From: Bacteroidales bacterium
GTDB lineage: Bacteria > Bacteroidota > Bacteroidia > Bacteroidales > GCA-2748055
Assembly (NCBI GenBank): GCA_021738565.1
Contig: JAIPBT010000030.1
Location: 1-50,472 of the forward strand
Length of the DNA stretch: 50,472 nucleotides
Reading direction: 5' to 3'
In this document: positions 26,542 through 35,756 of the stretch, one piece after another
How the letters are laid out: each line of letters opens with the position of its first letter
How positions within the stretch are numbered: position 1 is the stretch's first letter
Notes under the pieces: generated by a model
Database searches by the model: none
What the model saw: only the letters and a program-made list of their open reading frames with translations
Told to the model about the DNA's origin: nothing
Translations under genes and position numbers: made by a program

Positions 26542-26857
26542 ATATATATATTTTAATAGCGAATTATATATATAGATTCTTGTTACTGGTTACTGGTTAC
26601 TGGTTAACAGGTTAGCTGTTAATGTGTTGCGGTATCATAAATACTATCCAGCCAATTCCGTTGATCATTTACTGTCTCACTGACCCACCGTCTCACCGAC
26701 ATCGACGAACCGGTTTGGTTAGTCCCGACGAGCGTTAGCGAATGTCGAGATTGCTGGCTTCGTCCACCGTAGCCTTGGCGTAGGTGGGTTGCTGGTTACT
26801 GGTTACTTGTTGGCTGGTTGACCTTCGACATTCGACATTCGATATTCGACATTCGCC
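26542..26857. repeat. Intergenic cluster of short tandem and palindromic repeats
   Basis: No gene. The gap between convergent genes holds tandem ACTGGTT units (about 26582-26606 and again near 26790), tandem CGACATTCG units (about 26823-26855), a short hairpin CCACCGTAGCCTTGGCGTAGGTGG (26764-26787, quoted here with its one G-G mismatch) and a REP-like palindrome around 26728-26750. It may end transcripts from both sides. Confidence 0.7.
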
Positions 26858-27265
26858 TCAGCCCCTGGCCCCTGGCTCTTCCATATCCCCCAGGTGCAGA
26901 TCAAGCGCCCTGGTGGATATCTGAATTTCCCAGATAAGCAGGGAGAGCGACAGTATCAGAAGCACCAGCGCGATGCCAAAAATTATTTCCGCCAGCGTGA
27001 TCGTCCCGATATAGAGCAGAAACATCGTGGCTACACATAAAAGCAAACTGGAAATACCCATGACCTGCATGCCCCGCGTGAGTGTAAGCCTTTTTCGCAG
27101 GTTTTTGATCTGCCACAGCAGCACCTTGTCCTTATGTTCCAGGTAACGTGCATGAAGGTTTCTGACCAGGGTTGCATAAGCAAGGAAACGGTTGGTATAG
27201 GCAAGCATGATCAGCGATATTGCTGAAAACAGCAGGGCAGGCGTTGCAAGTGTCAATTGATTCAT
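26858..27265 (-). CDS. DUF2721 membrane protein
   Basis: A 135-residue membrane protein with three hydrophobic segments, starting MNQLTLATPALLFSAISLIMLAYTNRFLAYATLVRNL (in outline), which is the DUF2721 signature. A cytoplasmic helix (LEHKDKVLLWQIKNLRKRL) sits between segments one and two. Function unknown. Its ATG overlaps the TGA of the cytochrome c assembly gene (ATGA), so it is translationally coupled and is the last gene of the metal/cytochrome run. Confidence 0.82.
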   Translation of the reverse strand: MNQLTLATPALLFSAISLIMLAYTNRFLAYATLVRNLHARYLEHKDKVLLWQIKNLRKRLTLTRGMQVMGISSLLLCVATMFLLYIGTITLAEIIFGIALVLLILSLSLLIWEIQISTRALDLHLGDMEEPGARG

Positions 27266-30200
27266 GATTCATCTAAATAATTGATGGATAAGATCTTTTG
27301 TTTGTTATAGCCGATAAGCGATACAGTGAATAGGAATATAAGGATCAAATATACCCAGAAAGGAATGGCAAATGCTGCTCCTCCTGCATAAGAATGTATG
27401 CCACCCAGGAAATAATTCACCCCGAAATAGGTCATAAGAATAGAAAAATAACCAAGCAGGGTACCAAGGTTGAATGTATAACTCCCTTTCATACCGGGGA
27501 ACCTGTGCATGTGTGTTATGAAAGTATAGACCAGCACCGAGATGAGCGCCCAGGTCTCCTTCGGATCCCACCCCCAGTAACGGCCCCATGACTCGTTGGC
27601 CCATACACCGCCGAGAAACGTTCCGATGGCAAGAAAATACAACCCTATGATCACGGAAAGGTGGTTGACCTTTGTCAGTTGCTCCACCACATTTTTTATA
27701 CGCTGACCATTATTTTTTGACAACACAGCATAAAATGAAACATTGGTCAGTCCCATGAGCATGCTCATTCCAAGGAATCCGTATCCTGCCATGATCACGG
27801 TAACATGAATGGTAAGCCAGGGTGACTTAAGCACGGGAACCAGGTTTGTAATATCGGGATTCATCCAACTCATGTGGGCCACAAGCAATGAAAGGGTTGA
27901 TAATATAGCCGTTAAGGCAATGGCAAAGCCGGTCCGTTTCGCAAAGATAAGGCCGGCCAGCAAGGCGATCCATGATACAAAGATCATTGATTCATATCCG
28001 TTGCTCAAAGGAGCATGACCGCTCACATACCAGCGCAATCCAAAAAACAGGGTATGCAGAATGAATGCAACAACCAGGTGAATTACTCCGATCCAGAATA
28101 AATACTCCACCCATTTCCGGGGTCTGAATATCCTGAAAAACTGCAAAACCAGGAGCGTCAACCCAAAGATGCCGTAAAACCTGATCAGCCTCTGAAACAA
28201 ATTAATTTTATTGTACAAAACCTCTGCCTTCTTCTTTAAATGATCCAGTGGATATGTTGTATTGTTTTCCTGGTAATCTGAAATGAATTGAAGTATTTCA
28301 CCTGCCAGTTCTGAATCCCCATCCCTGAGTGCCCTGGTATATAACAAAAAAACCTGTCCGAGGGTATCTGTAACCGTATGATCTTTTTCCAGAAGTTCAG
28401 AGACTGCTGTCCAGGAATGGTCCTCAGCCCCGGGGTCCGGGAATATCTTTAACAGGGCTCCTGTCTGGATCATATAGAAGACATTGATCTTTTCGTCAAG
28501 TTTCATCACCTCCTTGTCAAGATCGGTCCTGTCCTGCACCCTTTTGTTGTATGCATTGTTGACAGGCTCAGACAGGATATATCCGTTCTCACTGATAAAA
28601 TCATTAAAGGCAACGTGTGTCCCTTTGAACCCGATCATCTGGTGAAGTTCTGAATGGTCGACCTCGAAAATGGGAGCACTCTTCCACTCATCAGGGTAAA
28701 GGATCATTCCAAGCATTACCTGGTCGGCATTATTGCCCTCCCATTTTGATTTCTTCACAACTTTGCGCATCACCTCATTTGCAAGCGTGTTCATTGGTTT
28801 GAACCTTCCTTCCTTGCCCTGGACCCAGAGCCCGCCAAATGCATCAGCATCGCCCTTCGCGGGTACCGGGTATGGCTGCGCTGATAAAGATGTGCCTGAA
28901 AAAGCCAGTACCAGCAGCAGGATAACCGATGCAGCGCCTCTTTTTGCCGTGCTTTTCGAAAGCGCGTAAAACCTGGTTCCCCTGACAAAAAGTGCAAGCA
29001 CCATTCCGAGCGCCATCAACAAATAGCCGGTATAGGTGACTGCAGTTCCTGCCAGGTCCTTATTTACAGACAGGATGGAACCTTTTTCATCCTGGTCATA
29101 CGACGATTGATAAAACCTGAATCCCCTGTGCTTCAAAACATTATTCATGTAGATGTTCCGTACTTCGTTGATACCATACTCTGTATCGATCAGGACCACA
29201 TCGCTTTCGAAAGACGACGGACTGTTGGATCCGGGGTACCTGTCGATCCTGAAATCCTTCAGGCGGAGCACAAATGGTATCCCGATCCTGTGCGATCCGT
29301 AAGTACAGGTAAAGGTGGTATTGCCCATCTGCGTTGATGCCGGTTCTCCCACAACATTGCTTCGACCGCTTACAAAAAGCTCCGATGTCATGCCGTCCAG
29401 CTCTATTTGCAGACGGACAACATTCAAACCGGTTCCGTGTCCGGGTTCCGTGGTCCTTACATACCGCATCTTAGCTGAAGGCATGTACCGCTGGAGAGCA
29501 AACCTGACGTTCCTGATGACGTACAATTTTCCCTGTTCAACAGGTATGGGTGTTCCGGGTTCAAATTGCTGCACCGCGTTTCCTCCCATTGCAGTAATGG
29601 AAACGGGGTGCTTTGCATAAGCCACAAGTCCGCCTTCCTGCTGGAGTACCCGTATATCCACTTCCCTGTCTTCATTATTGAAGCTCAATTTTATGCCAGG
29701 ATATTCGGCAACCTGTCCGCTTTTCAGTCCTGCTGTGTATTGCCTGCCTGACAGCAGAACAAATTGCACATAGGGCTCGCCCCCGGGAGAGGCAACATAT
29801 TGAGCCGTTGCATTCTGAATATATTCAACGGAACTGATCCGTACCTTCCTGTCGCCCAATTTCCCTTTCCAGGAAAATTTTTTCGGGGTCAAAGGCGACA
29901 ACATCACCTTCTTTGATTTTGATATTTCCTGCACCCCATCCGAAATATGAAGGTCCATATAGGTATCATTACTTACAATTGCCCCCGACATCTGGCCCTC
30001 CCTGATGTGCATCATCCCCTCCAGGCCGATGTACCGTGTGATTCCTGCACCAACAATTATCAGTATGAATGCAACATGAAAAACAAGAACGGTCAGTTTT
30101 GATCTCCGGTACAGTTTTAACCTGAAAATATTGCCGGTCAGGTTGATCATTACCAGCACAAAGAGCGCTTCAAACCACCAGGTATCATAGACCACCGCCC

Positions 30201-30321
30201 AGGCAGAATTGGTTCCCTGTCCGGATTCGATGAATGTTGCAAGGGCCATGGAAATGATCATGATCAGCAACAGTATACCTGTAAACGGCATACCAAACAA
30301 AAAGGAAAATTTCTTCAGCAT
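27262..30321 (-). CDS. Fused cytochrome c assembly protein (ResB-CcsA, system II)
   Basis: A 1019-residue membrane protein that joins both halves of system II cytochrome c biogenesis, delivering haem to the periplasm and attaching it to CXXCH motifs. The N-terminal part (about 1-460) is ResB-like with a large periplasmic domain; about 480-720 is a second extracytoplasmic region (QPYPVPAKGDADAFGGLWVQ in outline); the rest is CcsA with the tryptophan-rich haem motif WGRYWGWDPKETWALI near residue 930 and several conserved His. One-chain CcsBA is usual in Bacteroidetes and epsilon-proteobacteria. It follows FeoAB by 30 bases, consistent with iron for haem. Confidence 0.92.
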   Translation of the reverse strand: MLKKFSFLFGMPFTGILLLIMIISMALATFIESGQGTNSAWAVVYDTWWFEALFVLVMINLTGNIFRLKLYRRSKLTVLVFHVAFILIIVGAGITRYIGLEGMMHIREGQMSGAIVSNDTYMDLHISDGVQEISKSKKVMLSPLTPKKFSWKGKLGDRKVRISSVEYIQNATAQYVASPGGEPYVQFVLLSGRQYTAGLKSGQVAEYPGIKLSFNNEDREVDIRVLQQEGGLVAYAKHPVSITAMGGNAVQQFEPGTPIPVEQGKLYVIRNVRFALQRYMPSAKMRYVRTTEPGHGTGLNVVRLQIELDGMTSELFVSGRSNVVGEPASTQMGNTTFTCTYGSHRIGIPFVLRLKDFRIDRYPGSNSPSSFESDVVLIDTEYGINEVRNIYMNNVLKHRGFRFYQSSYDQDEKGSILSVNKDLAGTAVTYTGYLLMALGMVLALFVRGTRFYALSKSTAKRGAASVILLLVLAFSGTSLSAQPYPVPAKGDADAFGGLWVQGKEGRFKPMNTLANEVMRKVVKKSKWEGNNADQVMLGMILYPDEWKSAPIFEVDHSELHQMIGFKGTHVAFNDFISENGYILSEPVNNAYNKRVQDRTDLDKEVMKLDEKINVFYMIQTGALLKIFPDPGAEDHSWTAVSELLEKDHTVTDTLGQVFLLYTRALRDGDSELAGEILQFISDYQENNTTYPLDHLKKKAEVLYNKINLFQRLIRFYGIFGLTLLVLQFFRIFRPRKWVEYLFWIGVIHLVVAFILHTLFFGLRWYVSGHAPLSNGYESMIFVSWIALLAGLIFAKRTGFAIALTAILSTLSLLVAHMSWMNPDITNLVPVLKSPWLTIHVTVIMAGYGFLGMSMLMGLTNVSFYAVLSKNNGQRIKNVVEQLTKVNHLSVIIGLYFLAIGTFLGGVWANESWGRYWGWDPKETWALISVLVYTFITHMHRFPGMKGSYTFNLGTLLGYFSILMTYFGVNYFLGGIHSYAGGAAFAIPFWVYLILIFLFTVSLIGYNKQKILSINYLDES

Positions 30322-30351
30322 AATTTAAAAAATAATTTCAGCAATAGCCCG

Positions 30352-32862
30352 CTAAAATAGAGAACCTATTTGATATACACAAAAGCTTGCGAACCATGCA
30401 AGGAATGTTGTATAGAAAATTACAAATCCCGACCATTTCCAGCTTCCTGCCTCCCGCCCAATAGTCACAATTACCGAGACACATGGCAGGTAAAGCAGTA
30501 CAAAGATCAAAAAACTGAAAGCAGAAAGGGGCTTATAAACTTTCTGTCCTTTTTTCTTGCCTTCGGTATATACCTGGTCGCTTAGTTTCTGCTGCAGGGA
30601 AACTGTATTTTCTTCACTGTCGCTCACCTGGTAAAGGACCCCCATGGTACTTACCACCACCTCCTTTGCCGCAAATCCTGCCAGCAGGCTCACCCCCATT
30701 TTCCAGTCAAATCCCAGCGGTTCTATAACCGGCTCAATGGCCCGTCCAAGTTTTCCTATGTAGGAAGAAGCCTGTCTCTCATTTTCCATACTGATCTCAA
30801 GCTGCCTGATCCGTTCTTCTGCTTGCGCTGGAGTATGCTGAACAGATTGATTTTCTGAATTTTCACTTTCTGAAATTTCTTCCGGACCGCCTTTTTCTGC
30901 AGCAATTAAGCTTTCATAATCCCTGGAAAACTCAACATTGCGCGGGAAATATCCCAGGGCCCAGATTACAATGGATGCAACCAAAATCACCCCTCCCATC
31001 TTTTTCAGGTATTGCGATCCCTTGAACCACATGTGCCTGAGCACCATGCGCATTCCCGGAGTCCTGTACGGGGGAAGCTCCATCACAAAAGGGGCCTCAC
31101 TCTTTTTGAAAATGGTGGATTTGAACAGTAGGGCCATAACTACAGAAAAAAGTATCCCGATGAGATACATCAGGAACACTACATTTCCCGCACGGTTGGG
31201 AAAAACTGCACCGGCAACCAGAATATACACCGGCAACCTGGCACTGCACGACATGAATGGAATAATCAGCATGGTGAGGATCCGATCGCGCTTGTTCTCA
31301 AGCATGCGGGTAGCCATAAGTGCAGGCACATTACAGCCAAATCCCATGACGAGCGGAATAAAGGATTTTCCATGCAGGCCAAATATGTGCATAACACGGT
31401 CCATGATAAATGCCGTCCGCGCCATATAGCCCGTATCTTCCATCAGCGAAATGATAAAAAACAAGATCAGGATATTGGGAAGAAATACGATCACGCCACC
31501 TACACCCCCAATAACACCATTGATGAGAAAATCATGCACCATGCCCGCGGGTATAAAGTGCGACAAGGATGTTCCGATCCAGTCTACACCTGCTTCAATC
31601 CAGTTCATGGGATACTGTCCAAGTACATATGTGGCCTGGAACATGATGAACAGGATCGCCAGGAAAATGGGCAACCCAAGATATTTGTTGGTTAAAACCC
31701 TGTCAATCCGTTGGGTTCTTGACAATGCCCTGTCTCTCTTACCCTTCTTATAGGTCTCTTTAAGCGCCCCGGCAATGAACGCGTACCTGGCATTGGATAT
31801 GACTGTTTCGGTATCATCCTTATACAGCTGTTCAATCCTGTTTATCTCATTGTTTATCAGGGGTCTGACCTCCTCAAACCCCTCAAATGAAGCAAGCTTG
31901 TGGATGCAATAATCGTCCTTTTCCAGGGCACGAACCGCGTAGTACCTCAGGTGCTGATCACTGAGTTTTTCCTGGTACCTTTCAAATTCTTTTTCAATGG
32001 TATTGATCGACTGCTCGATCTCCTTGCCATAGTTGATGTGTATGTGCCTGGTAACGGGTTCTCTCTCCTCAACTACCTGAATGAGCCTGTTCAGGAGTCT
32101 GTATATCCCTTTCCCGTGCCTGCCAATTGTAGGCACGATCGGGATCCCTGTCAATCTGCCAAGCATGCTGATATCAAGGACATCTCCCCTTTCCTGCAGG
32201 TCATCATACATATTCAGCGCAATAATCACCTTTATCCCCATATCGATAAGCTGGGATGTGAGATAAAGGTGACGCTCAGGATTTCCCGCATCCACGACAT
32301 TGACGACGATGTCCGGTCGATTTTCGCTCAGAAATTCCCTGACTATGATCTCATCATCGGAGTAGGCAGAAAGTGAGTAGGTGCCCGGAAGGTCTGTAAA
32401 CGTGAGCTCATAGCCCTTGTAATTCATCACAGCTTCCTTTGACCCTACCGTAACCCCTGAATAGTTTGCCACCCGTTCATTTGACCTGCTGATCCTGTTG
32501 AACAGGGTTGTCTTTCCGCTGTTCGGATTCCCTACCAGTGCAACATTGATCTTCTTCCCTTCATGAAATCCGTTGTTCTCATCCCTTGATTCAGTGAATA
32601 CGGGGCTGAATTTTACGGTGCCGTTTGCATGTTCAGCCAAGGAAACTGAAACATCGATCAGCATGGCTTCACTTCGCCTCAGCGATACTGTTCCCGACAT
32701 GATCCGGTACTCAACAGGTCCCTTGAATGGAGTTGATTTTACGACCCTGACAGGCTGGCCTTTCACAAAACCCATCTCAGTGAGACGCTTTCTGAAGGCC
32801 CCCGACCCGTGTAATTGCACAATTACCGCGGCATCTCCCGTATGTAGATCGTTAAGTGTCAA
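30352..32862 (-). CDS. feoB: Ferrous iron transporter FeoB with fused FeoA domain
   Basis: An 836-residue fusion. Residues 1-75 are a FeoA (SH3-like) domain, LHTGDAAVIVQLHGSGAFRK in outline. The FeoB G domain follows with G1 GNPNSGKT at 111-118, FTDLPGTYSLSAY, and NMYD; then Gate-containing membrane segments with GFGCNVPALMATR and FMSCSARLPVY. It imports Fe2+ across the inner membrane. The start is TTG at 32862: an in-frame TAA lies two codons upstream, and the FeoA homology begins at once. Only two bases separate it from the metal permease stop codon. A charged insert (about 665-705) interrupts the C-terminal part. Confidence 0.94.
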   Translation of the reverse strand: MTLNDLHTGDAAVIVQLHGSGAFRKRLTEMGFVKGQPVRVVKSTPFKGPVEYRIMSGTVSLRRSEAMLIDVSVSLAEHANGTVKFSPVFTESRDENNGFHEGKKINVALVGNPNSGKTTLFNRISRSNERVANYSGVTVGSKEAVMNYKGYELTFTDLPGTYSLSAYSDDEIIVREFLSENRPDIVVNVVDAGNPERHLYLTSQLIDMGIKVIIALNMYDDLQERGDVLDISMLGRLTGIPIVPTIGRHGKGIYRLLNRLIQVVEEREPVTRHIHINYGKEIEQSINTIEKEFERYQEKLSDQHLRYYAVRALEKDDYCIHKLASFEGFEEVRPLINNEINRIEQLYKDDTETVISNARYAFIAGALKETYKKGKRDRALSRTQRIDRVLTNKYLGLPIFLAILFIMFQATYVLGQYPMNWIEAGVDWIGTSLSHFIPAGMVHDFLINGVIGGVGGVIVFLPNILILFFIISLMEDTGYMARTAFIMDRVMHIFGLHGKSFIPLVMGFGCNVPALMATRMLENKRDRILTMLIIPFMSCSARLPVYILVAGAVFPNRAGNVVFLMYLIGILFSVVMALLFKSTIFKKSEAPFVMELPPYRTPGMRMVLRHMWFKGSQYLKKMGGVILVASIVIWALGYFPRNVEFSRDYESLIAAEKGGPEEISESENSENQSVQHTPAQAEERIRQLEISMENERQASSYIGKLGRAIEPVIEPLGFDWKMGVSLLAGFAAKEVVVSTMGVLYQVSDSEENTVSLQQKLSDQVYTEGKKKGQKVYKPLSAFSFLIFVLLYLPCVSVIVTIGREAGSWKWSGFVIFYTTFLAWFASFCVYQIGSLF

Positions 32863-32864
32863 AT

Positions 32865-34127
32865 TTATTTTTTTCCTTTGAAAATATAACCGAGTGATTC
32901 AATCTTCTTTTTAATTTCATCCTCAGGGATTTCGTCCGTGGCAATCCTCAATTCATTTTTTGAAGGGTCTGCAAAGACTTCACCATTTTCGTCAATTTCC
33001 CGGATCCCGTTCTCAACGGTTGCCTTACAGTGGTTGCATGTCATGCCTTCAACTCTGTATACCTGTATGTCGCTCATTGTATCTGTGTTTTTTCTATCCT
33101 TTCGTGAGGATTTTCGACTTAAATATTTTTGAATGTATCCATTGATGATCAAACCGGTCAGCAGAATGCCCGACAAAAGTTTGATGATATTGCTTCCTTC
33201 GTGATGCCCTTCGTGATGCAGGTCAGGCACCGCCGACATGATCCAGTCACGGGGAATCAGTTCGTTCACCAGCATCCCGAACAGAAGCGCACCGCCGATA
33301 ATACTGATCAGGTACATCCAGAAGGTCCGCCTCCCCATGGTATTGTTGATTACAGCCATGGTAGCTGCATTTGTGGCAGGTCCGGCCATTAAAAACACGA
33401 TGGCGGCTCCCGGAGACAATCCTTTCATTAAAAGTACAGCCGCGATCGGGATGGAACCTGTTGCGCACACATACAATGGTATGGAGGCTATAAGTATAAG
33501 CAGCATTGAAAGGTATTCATTCCTGATGGTCTCCACGAAAAAATCATCCGGTATCAGCACTGAGAGCAGGGCTGCCAGAAAAAATCCTATGATCAGCCAT
33601 TTGCTGATGTCCTGGACCATCTCAACAAATCCGTAGCGCAGCATCTCTCTGACTGATTTGTCGCCGTTGCCCCCATTCTCATTCTTTACATGCTCAGCAC
33701 GATCGATTGCACCGCCTGCGTAATTTGTAAAAACTCCGCCCAGGATACCTGAAAACAAAGCTATTACAGGACGTAAAATTGCCAGCGGCAAGCCAAGCAT
33801 GGCATAGGTCGCAATTATAGAATCAATACCTGTCTGAGGTGTCGAAACCAGGAACGAAACAGTAGAACCCCTGGATGCACCGCTTTTGTAAAAACTGATC
33901 CCCGTGGGCAATACCCCGCAGGAACACAAGGGCAATGGCACACCAAATACCGAGGCATTCACAACCGACCTGAGATCGGAACCACCTATGTACTTTTTAA
34001 TCAAACGCTTTGGGAAAAATACCTTCAATATGCCCGCGAAAAGAAAACCGATCAACAGGTAAGGCGCCATCTCCTGCAATAGAACCAGCAGCTCTGAAAA
34101 AAATTCAGAAATATATTCAACCAACAT
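32865..34127 (-). CDS. Metal permease (SO_0444-type) with C-terminal HMA domain
   Basis: A 420-residue inner-membrane protein of the DUF318/SO_0444 permease family, proposed to export Cu or Zn. The first repeat holds PLPLCSCGVLPTGISFYKSGASRG with a CSCG metal motif, and the second holds YVCATGSIPIAAVLL and MAGPATNAATMAV. A heavy-metal-associated domain at about 355-420 has the GMTCNHC ligand motif. A GTG three bases upstream is in frame; ATG at 34127 is preferred. First gene of the minus-strand run permease, FeoAB, ResB-CcsA, DUF2721. The metal is inferred from the family. Confidence 0.85.
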   Translation of the reverse strand: MLVEYISEFFSELLVLLQEMAPYLLIGFLFAGILKVFFPKRLIKKYIGGSDLRSVVNASVFGVPLPLCSCGVLPTGISFYKSGASRGSTVSFLVSTPQTGIDSIIATYAMLGLPLAILRPVIALFSGILGGVFTNYAGGAIDRAEHVKNENGGNGDKSVREMLRYGFVEMVQDISKWLIIGFFLAALLSVLIPDDFFVETIRNEYLSMLLILIASIPLYVCATGSIPIAAVLLMKGLSPGAAIVFLMAGPATNAATMAVINNTMGRRTFWMYLISIIGGALLFGMLVNELIPRDWIMSAVPDLHHEGHHEGSNIIKLLSGILLTGLIINGYIQKYLSRKSSRKDRKNTDTMSDIQVYRVEGMTCNHCKATVENGIREIDENGEVFADPSKNELRIATDEIPEDEIKKKIESLGYIFKGKK

Positions 34128-34278
34128 CACTCTTCTACGTTATAGAAATTCCCAGCAAAGATATTAGAATGAATCTAAATAATCAGCAATACCATGTTAA
34201 AAGATAACCGCATGCTAAAAAATATATATTGGAATCCGGACAGGTTTTTACAAATTTGTAGTATCTATTTTAAGCACC

Positions 34279-35409
34279 ATGAAGAAATTATTGCTTCTGC
34301 CTGCACTTTTCATTCTGCAAATACATTCCTTTGGTCAGAATGTTGATTACATCGTTGAATCGATCGATTTCAGAACCCCGGTTACCGCCGTGAACATCTC
34401 TCCGGAGCAGGAATGGATACTTGCGGGGCTTGAAGACGGTACCCTTCATGTTCTCGATATCTCAACGCGGATGGAGATCCTGAAAATCGAAGGAGCGGGC
34501 TTAAATGCGATCTACGATATCGAGATGACCCCAACCGGCGATGTGATCTTCGTTGCAGCCGGCAACCGCATATCCCTTTTTGATACATCCGGAAAACCGT
34601 TAACTGTTTGGGGGCACCACCGGAACACCATCTGGAGCATGGATATCAGCCATGACGGACAATACATGGCAAGTACTGAAGTCAACAAGACCTTTCAGCT
34701 GATCGATGTTTTTACTGGTGAAAGAAAACAATTTATGCGCGGCCATGATGATGTTGTCCTCGCGGTGGATTTCAGCCCCGATGGCAAACTTCTGGCAAGT
34801 GGCTCAAATGATAAAAAAGTATTTCTGTGGGAGATGGATTCACTCCGGGTGATTCAGACTTTCCAGGGACTCTCTGACAACATATATGACGTTGCATTCA
34901 GCCCCGACGGGAAATACCTGGCAGCTGCATCAAAGGATGAATCAGTCAGGATATGGGATATTGAAAAAAATAAATTGTTCAGATTGCTGAAGGGACACAA
35001 AGAGATGGTTCTTGAAATAGAATTCAGTCCTGACGGCAAATATCTCCTCAGCGCAGGTGCCGACGGTGCAATAAAACTATGGGATATTAAATCGGGGGAA
35101 CAATTGTATGCATACCTGGAAAATGAAGGCGCAGTTGCAGATATCTGTTTCCTTCCCGGGGGAAAGACCTTTGTTAGTGCAGGAATGGATGAAAATTTGA
35201 AGATATGGGAACTGAACCCGGAGATCTTCGTTTTGAAGTATTTCCCGGAAGACTATAAAAAAGAAATGGAAAATGACCCGTTGTTCCTGCCAAGACAAAA
35301 AGGAGAAAAAAGATCAGAATACAACGAAAGGACAAAAAAAGCATCCGGCAAAAAGAAAGAGATCATTGACAGGTATTACCGGCAGTACTTACAAGAATAC
35401 GCAGAATAA
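34279..35409 (+). CDS. Exported WD40-repeat protein
   Basis: A 376-residue beta-propeller protein. A signal peptide (MKKLLLLPALFILQIHSFGQ) comes first, then about seven WD40 blades. Clear ones read FSPDGKLLASGSNDKKVFLWEM, shown in part, and DGKYLAAASKDESVRIWDI. The C-terminus is a charged helix (KRSEYNERTKKASGKKKEII). Propellers of this kind are binding platforms; the partner is unknown. The stop codon lies one base from a MITE-like left end. Confidence 0.85.
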   Translation: MKKLLLLPALFILQIHSFGQNVDYIVESIDFRTPVTAVNISPEQEWILAGLEDGTLHVLDISTRMEILKIEGAGLNAIYDIEMTPTGDVIFVAAGNRISLFDTSGKPLTVWGHHRNTIWSMDISHDGQYMASTEVNKTFQLIDVFTGERKQFMRGHDDVVLAVDFSPDGKLLASGSNDKKVFLWEMDSLRVIQTFQGLSDNIYDVAFSPDGKYLAAASKDESVRIWDIEKNKLFRLLKGHKEMVLEIEFSPDGKYLLSAGADGAIKLWDIKSGEQLYAYLENEGAVADICFLPGGKTFVSAGMDENLKIWELNPEIFVLKYFPEDYKKEMENDPLFLPRQKGEKRSEYNERTKKASGKKKEIIDRYYRQYLQEYAE

Positions 35410-35410
35410 A

Positions 35411-35445
35411 TAGTGTCTGTCCACTGCACTTTATTTACGGACTCT
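35411..35445. mobile_element. MITE-like element, left end
   Basis: TAGTGTCTGTCCACTG starts one base after the WD40 gene stop codon, the same spacing as at 19217. The rest differs from the other copies and no CACTA right end is clear, so this is a truncated or diverged copy. Confidence 0.5.
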
Positions 35446-35453
35446 AAATAAGG

Positions 35454-35485
35454 GTGTCTCAAAATCATTATGACTTTTGAGACAC
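35454..35485. terminator. Hairpin after WD40 gene
   Basis: GTGTCTCAAAA (35454-35464) pairs perfectly with TTTTGAGACAC (35475-35485) around a 10-base loop. There is no long T-run on the plus side, so it may stabilise the 3' end or belong to the nearby repeat instead of being a classic terminator. Confidence 0.5.
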
Positions 35486-35573
35486 ACTCAGCGCAATTAC
35501 ATCTTTTCCACATTATGAGCAATTAAATGTCAGAGAACATCTGAATGCCCCTGAACTTTTCCGGTTGAAGTGG

Positions 35574-35581
35574 TATTTTTG
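35574..35581 (+). promoter_or_regulatory. Putative -7 promoter box for tnaA leader
   Basis: TATTTTTG matches TAnnTTTG exactly and is followed by TATTGCAG, close to the TATTTCAG after the mltG box. A transcript from here would carry a leader of about 170 bases before tnaA. Confidence 0.35.
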
Positions 35582-35610
35582 TATTGCAGATACAGAAACA
35601 GGATTTTAAA

Positions 35611-35673
35611 ATGACCAAAAAACTGCGGTACAGGTACATCAAAAAACGTGATGTATATCCCATCCACATTTAA
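35611..35673 (+). CDS. Candidate 20-codon leader peptide upstream of tnaA
   Basis: ATG at 35611 opens MTKKLRYRYIKKRDVYPIHI, then TAA. It is basic with three Tyr and no Trp, so it is not a TnaC homologue in sequence, although its place 84 bases before a tryptophanase gene is where tnaC lies in enterobacteria. A weak hairpin (GCCG near 35689 with CGGC near 35713) follows. Low confidence that it is translated. Confidence 0.3.
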   Translation: MTKKLRYRYIKKRDVYPIHI

Positions 35674-35756
35674 CTGTTCCATGTTTTGCCGGATCCCTTT
35701 TTCGGAATTTTCGGCGCTTTCTCATTGTTAATCAGTATTTTAAAACCTCATTATAA

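Noticed and set aside
26575-26857. CRISPR array
   Set aside because: The repeated units are only 7-9 bases, directly tandem, with no spacers and no cas genes nearby.
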